DNA of 64,000 bases from CAMLIZ01 sp036231905. GTDB taxonomy: Bacteria > Pseudomonadota > Gammaproteobacteria > Burkholderiales > Burkholderiaceae_C. Below, piece by piece: positions 32,285 to 49,906 of the stretch (positions are counted from its first letter, which is position 1; every line of letters begins with the position of its first letter). A program made the position numbers and the translations under genes. Location of the stretch: the NCBI RefSeq assembly GCF_036231905.1, contig NZ_JAZARE010000006.1:186001-250000 (forward strand), read 5' to 3'. A model generated the notes under the pieces. It was not told where the DNA came from, did not search any database, and worked only from the letters and a program-made list of their open reading frames with translations.

Positions 32285-32901
32285 GCCAGCATCTCCTTGA
32301 GCTGCTCCATCGCGCCCTTGGTCACCAGCACCTTCTTGTAGAAGACGAGCGACAGCGGATCGGCGTAACGGGGCTCGACCACCAGCACGTTGGCCAGGTT
32401 GCGCGAGGCCAGCAGCAGGTTGTCATCCACCTGGTCAGCAATGACCATCACCGAGTCCAGGCCCATCTGCTTGAACTTGGCGGCCAGCAGCTTGGTCTTG
32501 GGGGCGTCGACGGTGATCGAGTCGACCACGGCCAGGCGGCCTTCACGGGCCAGCTGCGAGAAGATGGCGGCCATGCCGGCGCGGTACATCTTCTTGTTGA
32601 CCTTTTGGGTGAAGTTCTCGTCCGGGCTGTTCGGGAAGATCCGACCGCCTCCGCGCCACAGCGGCGACGAGGTCATGCCCGCACGGGCGCGGCCGGTGCC
32701 CTTCTGGCGCCACGGCTTCTTCGTGCTGTGCTTGACCTGCTGGCGGTCCTTCTGGGCGCGGGTGCCTTGGCGGGCATTGGCCTGGTAGGCCACCACGACC
32801 TGGTGCACCAGGGCTTCGTTGTAATCGCGTGCGAACACGGTGTCAGGGGCGTCCACCTTGGACGTGGCCTGACCTTGTTCGTTCAGGAGCTCGAGTTGCA
32901 T
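32281..32901 (-). CDS. rplD: 50S ribosomal protein uL4
   Basis: A protein of 206 aa from MQLELLNEQGQATSKVD. The tunnel loop is clear (KKPWRQKGTGRARAGMTSSPLWRGGG). The ATG at 32901 overlaps the rplC TGA; a GTG directly before it is the alternative start. In E. coli uL4 also represses the S10 operon. Confidence 0.97.
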   Translation of the reverse strand: MQLELLNEQGQATSKVDAPDTVFARDYNEALVHQVVVAYQANARQGTRAQKDRQQVKHSTKKPWRQKGTGRARAGMTSSPLWRGGGRIFPNSPDENFTQKVNKKMYRAGMAAIFSQLAREGRLAVVDSITVDAPKTKLLAAKFKQMGLDSVMVIADQVDDNLLLASRNLANVLVVEPRYADPLSLVFYKKVLVTKGAMEQLKEMLA

Positions 32902-33572
32902 CACTGGGCTCCCTTCTTGACCTTGACCTTGACAGCGGGGCGCACGACCACATGGCCGTTCTTGCTGCCCGGCACGGCGCCCTTGACCAGCAGCAGCTGG
33001 CGGGCCTCGTCCACGCGGACGATGTCGAGGTTCTGGGTGGTGACGGTTTCGTCGCCCATGTGGCCCGTCATCTTCTTGCCCGGGAACACGCGGCCCGGAT
33101 CCTGCGCCATGGAGATCGAGCCCGGCACGTTGTGCGAACGGCTGTTGCCGTGCGACGCGCGCTGCGAGCTGAAGTTGTGGCGCTTGATGGTGCCTGCGAA
33201 GCCCTTGCCGATGGAGGTGCCTTGCACGTCCACCACCTGGCCGGCGGCGAACAAGGTCACGGGCACGGTGGCGCCCGGCTTGTACTCGGCCGCCACATTG
33301 GCGTCGACACGGAATTCCTTCAGGACTTCACCGGCTTCGACGCCCGCTTTTGCGAGGTGGCCGGCTTCCGGCTTGGTGACGCGCGAAGCCTTGCGCGCAC
33401 CGAACGCCACCTGGATGGCGCTGTAGCCGTCGGTCTCTTCGGTCTTGATCTGGGTGACGCGGTTGTTGGACACGTCGAGCACGGTCACGGGAATGGCGTC
33501 GCCATCGTCCGTGAAGATGCGCATCATGCCCACCTTGCGGCCCAGCAATCCGAGACGATTGCTAAGACTCAT
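32901..33572 (-). CDS. rplC: 50S ribosomal protein uL3
   Basis: A protein of 223 aa from MSLSNRLGLLGRKVGMMRIF. It has the Gln-methylation region (GTIKRHNFSSQRASHGNSRSHNVPGSISM) near the peptidyl-transferase centre. The frame runs upstream to 33683, but the ATG at 33572 gives the family's N terminus and has GGAG ahead. It is separated from rpsJ by 146 nt with its own structure. Confidence 0.97.
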   Translation of the reverse strand: MSLSNRLGLLGRKVGMMRIFTDDGDAIPVTVLDVSNNRVTQIKTEETDGYSAIQVAFGARKASRVTKPEAGHLAKAGVEAGEVLKEFRVDANVAAEYKPGATVPVTLFAAGQVVDVQGTSIGKGFAGTIKRHNFSSQRASHGNSRSHNVPGSISMAQDPGRVFPGKKMTGHMGDETVTTQNLDIVRVDEARQLLLVKGAVPGSKNGHVVVRPAVKVKVKKGAQ

Positions 33573-33718
33573 GGTTTTCTCCAGCCCCGCGAACGGAGCC
33601 TTTGTTTCGAACGCCTGACATCGATTGGCCAGGCTGACTGATGTGCGACCCTCCCCGAAGGGGAGTCGCGGAAAGCCGAGCATTGTAGCAGATGCGATAA
33701 CCGCACCTGCTACAAGCT
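33573..33718 (-). promoter_or_regulatory. Structured rpsJ-rplC intercistronic region with possible promoter
   Basis: Right after rpsJ the minus strand forms TGTAGCAG/CTGCTACA with an inner TGCG/CGCA pair (33684-33714). Its 3' arm leads into TGCTACAAT, an extended -10 element (TACAAT). About 25 nt on, GCGACTCCCC-TTC-GGGGAGGGTCGC (about 33642-33668) forms a second stable hairpin. This could be an internal promoter with a structured leader or an attenuator. Confidence 0.45.
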
Positions 33719-34030
33719 TTACTGCAGCTTGATCTCGACGTCCACGCCGGCCGGCAGATCGAGCTTCATCAGCGCGTCCACAGTCTTGTCGGTCGGGTCG
33801 ACGATGTCCATCAGGCGCTGGTGCGTGCGGATCTCGAACTGGTCGCGCGAGGTCTTGTTGACGTGCGGCGAACGCAGGATGTCGAAACGCTGCATGCGGG
33901 TGGGCAGGGGCACGGGGCCACGCACGATCGCGCCGGTGCGCTTGGCGGTGTCCACGATCTCGAGGGCCGACTGGTCGATCAGCTTGTAGTCGAACGCCTT
34001 GAGGCGGATACGGATCTTTTGCTTTTGCAT
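33719..34030 (-). CDS. rpsJ: 30S ribosomal protein uS10
   Basis: A protein of 103 aa: KIRIRLKAFDYKLIDQSALEIVDTAKRTGA, then GPVPLPTRMQRFDILRSPHVNKTSRDQFE. It also serves as NusE in antitermination with NusB and NusG. It starts the S10 group, after tuf and a palindromic element. Confidence 0.98.
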   Translation of the reverse strand: MQKQKIRIRLKAFDYKLIDQSALEIVDTAKRTGAIVRGPVPLPTRMQRFDILRSPHVNKTSRDQFEIRTHQRLMDIVDPTDKTVDALMKLDLPAGVDVEIKLQ

Positions 34031-34096
34031 GGTGACTCCTAAAGAGCAGTGTTGTGGCCCCTAGGGCCGCAACGGAGAGACAGATGGCCGGAGGGT

Positions 34097-34177
34097 GGTC
34101 TTGGCGCCGGGCCGCCCCAAGCCAAGACCAAACCCCCTCGGGGGGTGGGCGTCAAGCGCGTTCAGCGCGGGACGCCC
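34097..34177. repeat. Compound palindromic intergenic element with tuf terminator
   Basis: Three stem-loops lie in a row between tuf and rpsJ. They are GGTCTTGGC/GCCAAGACC with a 15-nt loop (34097-34129), ACCCCC/GGGGGT with loop TCG (34132-34146), and GGGCGTC/GACGCCC with an inner GCGC/GCGC (34148-34177). The middle one is followed by TTGG on the minus strand and can end the str transcript. The CCCCCTCGGGGG core recurs at 57633-57705 and is typical of Burkholderiales intergenic repeats. Confidence 0.7.
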
Positions 34178-34189
34178 GGGGGCACCATG

Positions 34190-35380
<1,191 letters not shown>

Positions 35381-35532
35381 TTCGTATCTCCAAAAAAGAG
35401 CAGTGCCAGTGCTCGGTTTAAGGTCTGCTGCGAGGGGGTGATCCGACTGCCACTGGCAGCAGAGGGTGCCCCGCCGAAGACCGGCTACAAGAGAAGGATG
35501 CGCCGCGAGGCGCACCCGCTGTACTTCCTAAA

Positions 35533-37638
35533 TTACGCTTTACCGCGCGACGTAATGATCGCGTCGGCGACGTTCTTTGGAGCTTCGCTGTAGTGCTTGA
35601 ACTCCATGGTGTACGTCGCACGCCCCTGGGACATCGAGCGCAGCGTGGTGGAGTAGCCGAACATCTCGGACAGCGGAACCTCGGCCTTGATGACCTTGCC
35701 GCCGCCGGGCATGTCTTCCATGCCCTGCACCATGCCCCGACGCGACGACAGGTCGCCCATCACGTTGCCGGCGTAGTCTTCCGGCGTCTCGACTTCCACC
35801 GCCATCATCGGCTCCAGGATCACGGGGCTGGCCTTGCGGCAGCCGTCCTTGAAACCCATGGACGCGGCCATCTTGAACGCGTTTTCGTTCGAGTCCACCT
35901 CGTGGTACGAACCGAAGGTCAGGGTGACCTTCACGTCCACCACCGGATAGCCCGCGAGCACACCGTTGGGCAGCGTGTCTTCCACGCCCTTCTTGACCGC
36001 CGGGATGAACTCGCGCGGCACCACGCCGCCCTTGATCGCGTCGACGAACTCGAAGCCCTTGCCCGGCTCCTGCGGCTCGATGCTCAGCACGACGTGGCCG
36101 TACTGGCCCTTGCCGCCGGACTGGCGCACGAACTTGCCTTCGACGTCGCTCACCGCCTTGCGGATGGTTTCGCGGTAGGCCACCTGCGGCTTGCCCACGT
36201 TGGCTTCCACGCCGAACTCGCGCTTCATGCGGTCGACGATGATTTCCAGGTGCAGCTCGCCCATGCCGGAAATGATGGTCTGGCCGGACTCCTCGTCGGT
36301 GCGCAAGCGGAACGACGGATCCTCGGCGGCCAGGCGGCCGAGCGCGACGCCCATCTTCTCCTGGTCGGCCTTGGTCTTCGGCTCGACGGCCTGCGAGATC
36401 ACCGGCTCGGGGAAGACCATCTTCTCGAGCGTGATCACGTGTTCCGGGTCGCACAGCGTCTCACCGGTGGTCACGTCCTTCAGGCCCACGCAGGCAGCGA
36501 TGTCACCGGCCAGGATCTCCTTGATCTCCTCGCGCTGGTTGGCGTGCATCTGCAGGATCCGGCCGATGCGCTCCTTCTTGCCGCGGATCGGGTTGTAGAC
36601 CGAGTCGCCGGACTTCAACACGCCCGAATAGACACGCACGAAGGTCAGCTGGCCGACATACGGGTCGGTCATCAGCTTGAACGCCAGCGCGGCGAACTTT
36701 TCGTTGTCGTCGGCCTTGCGGGTGACGGCCTGCTCGTTCTCGTCGGTGCCCGGCACCGGCGGGATGTCGATCGGCGAGGGCATGTACTCGATCACCGCGT
36801 CGAGCATGCGCTGCACGCCCTTGTTCTTGAAGGCCGTGCCGCACAGCATCGGCTGGATTTCCGTGGCGATCGTGCGGGTGCGCAGGCCGAGCTTGATCTC
36901 GGCCTCGGTCAGCTCGCCCGATTCCAGGTACTTGTTCATCAGCTCTTCGCTGGCTTCGGCGGCGGCCTCGATCATGTTCTCGCGCCACTTGTCCGCTTCG
37001 GCCTGGAGGTCCGACGGGATGTCGCGGTACTCGAACTTCATCCCCTGGGACGCCTCGTCCCAGATGATGGCCTTCATCTTGATCAGGTCGATGACGCCGG
37101 TGAAGTTTTCTTCGGCGCCGATCGGGATCACCACCGGCACCGGGTTGGCCTTCAGGCGCGTCTTCATCTGGTCATAGACCTTGAAGAAGTTGGCGCCCGT
37201 GCGGTCCATCTTGTTGACGAATGCGAGGCGCGGCACCTTGTACTTGTTGGCCTGGCGCCAGACAGTTTCGGACTGCGGTTGCACGCCACCCACGGCGCAA
37301 TACACCATGCAGGCGCCGTCGAGAACGCGCATGGAACGCTCCACCTCGATGGTGAAGTCCACGTGTCCGGGGGTGTCGATGATGTTGATGCGGTGCTCGG
37401 GGAAGTTCATTTCCATCCCCTTCCAGAAGCACGTGGTCGCAGCGGAGGTGATGGTGATGCCCCGCTCCTGCTCCTGCTCCATCCAGTCCATCGTTGCGGC
37501 ACCGTCGTGCACTTCACCGATCTTGTGGTTCACACCGGTGTAGTACAGGATGCGCTCGGTCGTGGTGGTCTTGCCGGCATCGATGTGCGCGGAGATACCG
37601 ATATTGCGGTAGCGCTCGATGGGGGTCTTGCGGGACAT
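35533..37638 (-). CDS. fusA: Elongation factor G
   Basis: A protein of 701 aa from MSRKTPIERYRNIGISAHIDAGKTTTTERI. The GTPase boxes are AHIDAGKT, DTPGHVDF and NKMDRTG; domains II to V follow to the end. EF-G drives translocation. The ATG at 37638 has GGAG 8 nt upstream; the ATG at 37650 is less likely. It lies between rpsG and tuf, with a long hairpin in the rpsG-fusA gap and 152 nt before tuf. Confidence 0.98.
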   Translation of the reverse strand: MSRKTPIERYRNIGISAHIDAGKTTTTERILYYTGVNHKIGEVHDGAATMDWMEQEQERGITITSAATTCFWKGMEMNFPEHRINIIDTPGHVDFTIEVERSMRVLDGACMVYCAVGGVQPQSETVWRQANKYKVPRLAFVNKMDRTGANFFKVYDQMKTRLKANPVPVVIPIGAEENFTGVIDLIKMKAIIWDEASQGMKFEYRDIPSDLQAEADKWRENMIEAAAEASEELMNKYLESGELTEAEIKLGLRTRTIATEIQPMLCGTAFKNKGVQRMLDAVIEYMPSPIDIPPVPGTDENEQAVTRKADDNEKFAALAFKLMTDPYVGQLTFVRVYSGVLKSGDSVYNPIRGKKERIGRILQMHANQREEIKEILAGDIAACVGLKDVTTGETLCDPEHVITLEKMVFPEPVISQAVEPKTKADQEKMGVALGRLAAEDPSFRLRTDEESGQTIISGMGELHLEIIVDRMKREFGVEANVGKPQVAYRETIRKAVSDVEGKFVRQSGGKGQYGHVVLSIEPQEPGKGFEFVDAIKGGVVPREFIPAVKKGVEDTLPNGVLAGYPVVDVKVTLTFGSYHEVDSNENAFKMAASMGFKDGCRKASPVILEPMMAVEVETPEDYAGNVMGDLSSRRGMVQGMEDMPGGGKVIKAEVPLSEMFGYSTTLRSMSQGRATYTMEFKHYSEAPKNVADAIITSRGKA

Positions 37639-37657
37639 GATTGACTCCAAATACAGG

Positions 37658-37699
37658 GGCCGCCTGCCGGGTTCACACGAACCCGGGTGTCAGGCGGCC
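37658..37699 (-). promoter_or_regulatory. Long double hairpin between rpsG and fusA
   Basis: The outer stem GGCCGCCTG/CAGGCGGCC encloses the inner stem CCGGGTTC/GAACCCGG with an ACAC loop (17 bp in all, one asymmetric GTGT bulge). It fills most of the 77-nt gap. On the minus strand CCTGTATTT follows, so there is no strong T tract. An mRNA-processing or translational-control element is possible. Confidence 0.6.
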
Positions 37700-37715
37700 T
37701 GCTAACGACAGGGGC

Positions 37716-38186
37716 TTAGAAGCGGAAGTGCGAGAAGGCCTTGTTCGCTTCGGCCATGCGGTGCACTTCGTCGCGCTTCTTCATCGCGCCGCCACGGCCT
37801 TCCGCGGCCTCCAGCAGCTCGTTGGCCAGGCGCTGGGCCATGGACTTCTCACCGCGCTTGCGCGCCGATTCCTTCAGCCAACGCATGGCGAGTGCCACGC
37901 GGCGGACGGGACGAACTTCCACGGGAACTTGGTAGTTCGCACCGCCGACGCGACGGGACTTCACCTCGACCATCGGCTTCACGTTGTTCAGCGCGGTGAG
38001 GAACACCTCGAGCGGATCACGGTTGGCCTTCTTCTCGACTTGCTCGAGCGCGCCGTAGATGATGCGCTCGGCGACAGCCTTCTTGCCCGACTCCATCACA
38101 ACGTTCATGAACTTGGACAGATCGACGTTGCCGAACTTGGGATCGGGCAGGATCTCGCGCTTGGGTACTTCGCGACGACGTGGCAT
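37716..38186 (-). CDS. rpsG: 30S ribosomal protein uS7
   Basis: A protein of 156 aa: MPRRREVPKREILPDPKFGN, then FMNVVMESGKKAVAERIIYGAL and RRVGGANYQVPVEVRPVRR. It organises the 30S head and in E. coli represses the str operon by binding the rpsL-rpsG gap. That gap is 157 nt here, long enough to hold a comparable structure. Confidence 0.98.
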   Translation of the reverse strand: MPRRREVPKREILPDPKFGNVDLSKFMNVVMESGKKAVAERIIYGALEQVEKKANRDPLEVFLTALNNVKPMVEVKSRRVGGANYQVPVEVRPVRRVALAMRWLKESARKRGEKSMAQRLANELLEAAEGRGGAMKKRDEVHRMAEANKAFSHFRF

Positions 38187-38343
38187 GGGACTCTTCCTTC
38201 TTCAGCTTCAGTTGGCTCGGGCTCTTTTGCCCTTGCCGCGAAAGACCACCAGGGCCTTCCACTTACTCGGCAAGCCATGTTTGACGGGCTGCCGCAACAC
38301 ACGTTCCGAGCTTTGCAGCCGGACGTGACATGACCTTGACGAT

Positions 38344-38721
38344 TTAGGCCTTCTTCGGACGCTTGGCGCCGTACTTGGAGCGCGACTGCTTGCGGTCTTT
38401 CACGCCTTGCAGGTCGAGCGAACCGCGCACGATGTGGTAGCGCACACCCGGCAGATCCTTCACACGGCCGCCGCGCACCAGCACGACGCTGTGCTCTTGC
38501 AGGTTGTGGCCTTCGCCGCCGATGTAGGAAATGATCTCGAACCCGTTGGTCAGGCGAACCTTGGCCACTTTACGCAGCGCGGAGTTCGGTTTCTTGGGGG
38601 TCGTGGTGTAGACGCGGGTGCAAACGCCGCGACGCTGCGGCGAGTTTTGCATCGCCGGCGATTTGGACTTCGTGGTCTCGACCTGGCGGCCGTGACGCAC
38701 GAGCTGGTTGATGGTTGGCAT
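38344..38721 (-). CDS. rpsL: 30S ribosomal protein uS12
   Basis: A protein of 125 aa: MPTINQLVRHGRQVETTKSK, the streptomycin-region motif TTPKKPNSALRKVAKVRL with Lys at the classic position, and SYIGGEGHNLQEHSVVLVRGGRVKDLPGVRY. It checks decoding at the A site. It is the first gene of the str operon. Confidence 0.99.
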   Translation of the reverse strand: MPTINQLVRHGRQVETTKSKSPAMQNSPQRRGVCTRVYTTTPKKPNSALRKVAKVRLTNGFEIISYIGGEGHNLQEHSVVLVRGGRVKDLPGVRYHIVRGSLDLQGVKDRKQSRSKYGAKRPKKA

Positions 38722-38883
38722 AGGTGAACTTGTTCCCGTTTGAAGTCACTCGATTTCCGTCAGATGCCGAGCACTCCAGTGGGGAGACGGGCCCGAAGCC
38801 GGATGTGGAGGGCGCAAGAAAAACGCCCTGACCCGGTGAGCCGCTCGACAAAGAGCGCAGCAGAATCTGCCGAAAAGCCCTCC

Positions 38884-38912
38884 ATTATAGGGAGCAGGCG
38901 CCTCAGCAGCAA
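38884..38912 (-). promoter_or_regulatory. Promoter of the str operon
   Basis: On the minus strand there is a perfect -10 TATAAT (38889 to 38884), a 17-nt spacer and -35 TTGCTG (38912 to 38907). It lies 163 nt ahead of rpsL, so the mRNA has a leader of about 155 nt. The same -35 hexamer and spacing recur at 54029-54057. Confidence 0.78.
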
Positions 38913-38969
38913 GTTGTCCACAAGTCAAGCCCGGGAGAACGACCGGGTTGTCAGAATACTGAACATAAA

Positions 38970-39443
38970 GTGAGTGAGCACTCTCCAGAGAACGGCTGCG
39001 CCGGCGTCACCAATGGCGCGCCCCGCCTCGTCCTGGACACCAACGTCGTGTTCGATTGGCTGGTGTTCGGCAATCCGGCACTGGCCCCGGTGATCGCGGC
39101 GATCGGTGCAGGGGAGGTCCAGTGGGTCGCCACCGAAGCGATGCGCGCGGAAATGGCCCACGTGCTGCAGCGCGGCCTGCCGGGCGGCCGAACCGTGGAT
39201 CCCTTGAGCTGGCAAACCGCCTGGGCGCGCCACGCGCTGCTGGTGGATCCGCCGCTGGCGCCGTTGAACCTGCCGCGCTGCAGCGACGCCGACGACCAGA
39301 AGTTCATCGACCTGGCCATCGGCATGCGTGCGCGCTGGCTGCTGACGCGCGACCGCGCCGTGCTGAAACTGGCTCGCCGCGCGCGCGCCTACGGCGTGCA
39401 GGTGCTCACGCCGGAGCGCTGGAGTCTGGTGTCCCCCGGCTGA
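38970..39443 (+). CDS. PIN-domain protein, putative ribonuclease toxin (GTG start)
   Basis: A protein of 157 aa with the PIN fold acidic residues: D23 in LVLDTNVVFDW, E56 or E61 in TEAMRAEMAHVL, D108/D109 in CSDADDQKF, and D128 in LLTRDRAVL. It fits the 'putative toxin-antitoxin component, PIN family' group. No antitoxin gene is visible next to it. It has no clear ribosome-binding site before GTG 38970. Its 3' end overlaps the end of mgsA by 38 nt on the opposite strand. It could be an orphan toxin or a housekeeping RNase-like protein. Confidence 0.78.
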   Translation: MSEHSPENGCAGVTNGAPRLVLDTNVVFDWLVFGNPALAPVIAAIGAGEVQWVATEAMRAEMAHVLQRGLPGGRTVDPLSWQTAWARHALLVDPPLAPLNLPRCSDADDQKFIDLAIGMRARWLLTRDRAVLKLARRARAYGVQVLTPERWSLVSPG

Positions 39444-39798
39444 ACTCCCGCAGCAGGCACCGGGCGCTGGCCAGGTTGGTGGCGCAAGGCACGTTGTGCA
39501 CGTCGCACGCCCGCACCAGCGCATTGATGTCCGGTTCGTGCGGCTGCGGCGTCATGGGATCGCGCAGGAAGATGACCGCGTCCACGCCGCCCACCGACAG
39601 CCGGGCGCCGATCTGCAGGTCACCACCGAGCGGCCCGCTCAACAGGCACTCCACCGCGAGCCCGGCCTCGGCCTGCAGCCGCCCGCCGGTGGTGCCGGTG
39701 GCCACCAGCTCGCAGCGGCCCAGGAAGCCGGCGAACTCGCGCGCCAGCGCCACCATGTCGTCCTTCTTGTGGTCGTGGGCAATCAAGGCGATCTTCAT
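39406..39798 (-). CDS. mgsA: Methylglyoxal synthase
   Basis: A protein of 130 aa: MKIALIAHDHKKDDMVALA, then the phosphate-binding ATGTTGGRLQ, the catalytic region SGPLGGDLQIGARL and FLRDPMTPQPHEPDINALVRACDVHNVPCATN. It turns dihydroxyacetone phosphate into methylglyoxal and phosphate, a bypass that relieves sugar-phosphate stress. It lies beyond the rpoBC terminator on the same strand and converges on the PIN-domain gene, overlapping it by 38 nt. Confidence 0.95.
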   Translation of the reverse strand: MKIALIAHDHKKDDMVALAREFAGFLGRCELVATGTTGGRLQAEAGLAVECLLSGPLGGDLQIGARLSVGGVDAVIFLRDPMTPQPHEPDINALVRACDVHNVPCATNLASARCLLREFSRGTPDSSAPA

Positions 39799-39846
39799 CA
39801 GCCCATCATAGGCAGCGGCCGTTACAGCCGGGCATCAGAAACGAAA

Positions 39847-39870
39847 AAGGGGCGACCGAAGCCGCCCCTT
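39847..39870 (-). terminator. Terminator of the rpoBC operon
   Basis: The minus strand forms AAGGGGCG-GCTTCGGT-CGCCCCTT followed by TTTCG, an 8-bp stem 21 nt after the rpoC stop. Confidence 0.85.
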
Positions 39871-39890
39871 GTGCGCAGTGGAGACGCTGA

Positions 39891-44111
<4,221 letters not shown>

Positions 44112-44245
44112 GGCTTCTCCTTCAATTGCGTAACTGGAAAGAAATCTGGCGTGATCAAAGGCGCGTCAGGCTAGGCGCGAGGGAGGGCCGCATAGCAGCG
44201 CTACGCAACCGACCGAGCAACGACGCATGGCGCGGCTTTGGCACG

Positions 44246-48370
<4,125 letters not shown>

Positions 48371-48639
48371 AAGGACTCCGTGTCGAACCCGTCTCTGGCC
48401 GTGAGCCGGGTTTCGTCGGCGACTGGCTATTCGGGTCCCATCACGAACGGACGGCCCGAAGCTTGGTGGCTGGCCACTACCAGCCGCTGGCGGACAACCC
48501 CGGCATTGCACCGGAGCCCGACCAAACCGTTCTCTGCAGTCGGATCAGAGAACACTTGGGAGAACCCTCGATTGTCACCGAGGATGCTCCCAGCTGCTCT
48601 CAGGGCCGACAAAAACCATGCCGGCCTTGAAGCGCGAAA

Positions 48640-48668
48640 GGCTGGGAGCCTTTTTCCGGCTCCCAGCC
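48640..48668 (-). terminator. rplL-rpoB attenuator
   Basis: A perfect 11-bp stem GGCTGGGAGCC/GGCTCCCAGCC with a 7-nt loop, then TTTCGCGC on the minus strand, 19 nt after rplL. The remaining ~270 nt to rpoB hold no gene. In E. coli a partial terminator here lowers rpoBC relative to L7/L12; the same layout is visible. Confidence 0.82.
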
Positions 48669-48686
48669 TCCCCCGGACGAGTGGAA

Positions 48687-49064
48687 TTACTTCAACTCGA
48701 CCTTGGCGCCGGCGTCTTCCAGCTTCTTCTTGGCAGCTTCGGCGTCGGCCTTGGCAATGCCTTCCTTGACGGCCTTGGGCGCGCCGTCGACCAGGTCCTT
48801 GGCTTCCTTCAGGCCCAGGCCGGTGATTTCGCGAACTGCCTTGATGACGGACACCTTGTTGGCGCCGGCTTCGAGCAGCATCACGTTGAACTCGGTCTTC
48901 TCTTCGGCGGCCGGAGCGGCAGCACCGCCACCACCGGCGGCCGGGGCAGCCATGGAAGCGGCGGACACGCCAAACTTCTCTTCAATGGCCTTCACCAGGT
49001 CATTGAGTTCCATCACGGACATGCCGTCCAGGGCGGTCAGGAAAGCGTCTTTGTCGAATGCCAT
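48687..49064 (-). CDS. rplL: 50S ribosomal protein bL12 (L7/L12)
   Basis: A protein of 125 aa. The N-terminal dimer domain (DALDGMSVMELNDLVKAIEEKFG) leads to an Ala/Gly-rich hinge (AAPAAGGGGAAAPAAEEK). The C-terminal factor-binding domain follows (NKVSVIKAVREITGLGLKEAKDLVDGAPKAVKEG). It recruits GTPase factors to the stalk. It follows rplJ by 47 nt. Confidence 0.98.
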   Translation of the reverse strand: MAFDKDAFLTALDGMSVMELNDLVKAIEEKFGVSAASMAAPAAGGGGAAAPAAEEKTEFNVMLLEAGANKVSVIKAVREITGLGLKEAKDLVDGAPKAVKEGIAKADAEAAKKKLEDAGAKVELK

Positions 49065-49111
49065 TTGGGATTCCTCGATTCAGTAGATAAGTTGCAGTGA
49101 GCTGTTCGTGA

Positions 49112-49639
49112 TCAGGCAGCTGCCGCTTCAGCGGCGGCCGGCGCTTCCGCGCCGCCACCCTTCTTCTCGGCCAGTGCGGCGAGCACGGCGGCGGTGCGCT
49201 GGATCGGCGCCTTGAGCAGGCCGGCCAGCTGGGACAGCAAGACTTCCTTGCTCGGGATCGCGGCCAGGGCCTTCACCCCGTTGGCGTCCAGTGCCTTGCC
49301 GGCATAGGCGCCAGCCTTCACGATCAGCTTGTCGTTGGTCTTGGCAAAGTCGGAAATGACTTTGGCCGCGGCAACGGCGTCTTCGGAAAAGCCGTAGATC
49401 AGCGGGCCTACCATGGCATCCGCGGCCACCTCGAACGGGGTGCCGGCGACGGCGCGACGGGCCAGGGTGTTCTTCAGCACGTGAAGGTACACACCCTTGG
49501 ACCGCGCATCGACGCGCAGCTTGTTCAGGTTTTCCACGGTGAGGCCACGGTACTCGGCCAGCGCCAACGTCTGCGAACGCGCGGCTTGCGCGGCCACATC
49601 CGTCACGACGGCTGCTTTCTCGTTGCGGTTGAGACTCAA
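49112..49639 (-). CDS. rplJ: 50S ribosomal protein uL10 (TTG start)
   Basis: A protein of 175 aa from (M)SLNRNEKAAVVTDVAAQAARSQTLALAEYRGL. It anchors L7/L12 to the stalk base. The TTG at 49639 is chosen because GGAGTC lies 7 nt upstream and the product matches the usual betaproteobacterial N terminus. The ATG at 49684 would add 15 unrelated residues. The Ala-rich tail (EAPAAAEAAAA) is longer than in E. coli. Confidence 0.93.
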   Translation of the reverse strand: MSLNRNEKAAVVTDVAAQAARSQTLALAEYRGLTVENLNKLRVDARSKGVYLHVLKNTLARRAVAGTPFEVAADAMVGPLIYGFSEDAVAAAKVISDFAKTNDKLIVKAGAYAGKALDANGVKALAAIPSKEVLLSQLAGLLKAPIQRTAAVLAALAEKKGGGAEAPAAAEAAAA

Positions 49640-49906
49640 GGTCTGACTCCTCACACAAGTGCCTTTGCCTGGCGGCTCCAGCACTACCTAAGTTCAGCGA
49701 CCTACTGCCTCGGGAATCGAATTCCTTCAGAAGCGGGACCGCCATCTGCGCTGGTTGTCCGGACCGCACTTGCGCGCGGGCCTTGCGATTAGGAGGCTTT
49801 CACCCCACCAGCGGTCTTGGATGGCCCGGAGCAGCTTGCGCCGCACCGGCCCACCAATTCATCGGCGACGCGCCAGACACTCGCGCCGCCTCGTTTCTCT
49901 TGGGCT
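49640..49906 (-). promoter_or_regulatory. L10 leader region between rplA and rplJ
   Basis: This 267-nt gap without a gene precedes rplJ. In many bacteria this position holds the L10 leader, where the L10-(L7/L12) complex binds mRNA and represses rplJL. The call rests on position and length. I did not fold the RNA or find the kink-turn. The ribosome-binding site for rplJ lies at its 3' end. Confidence 0.5.
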
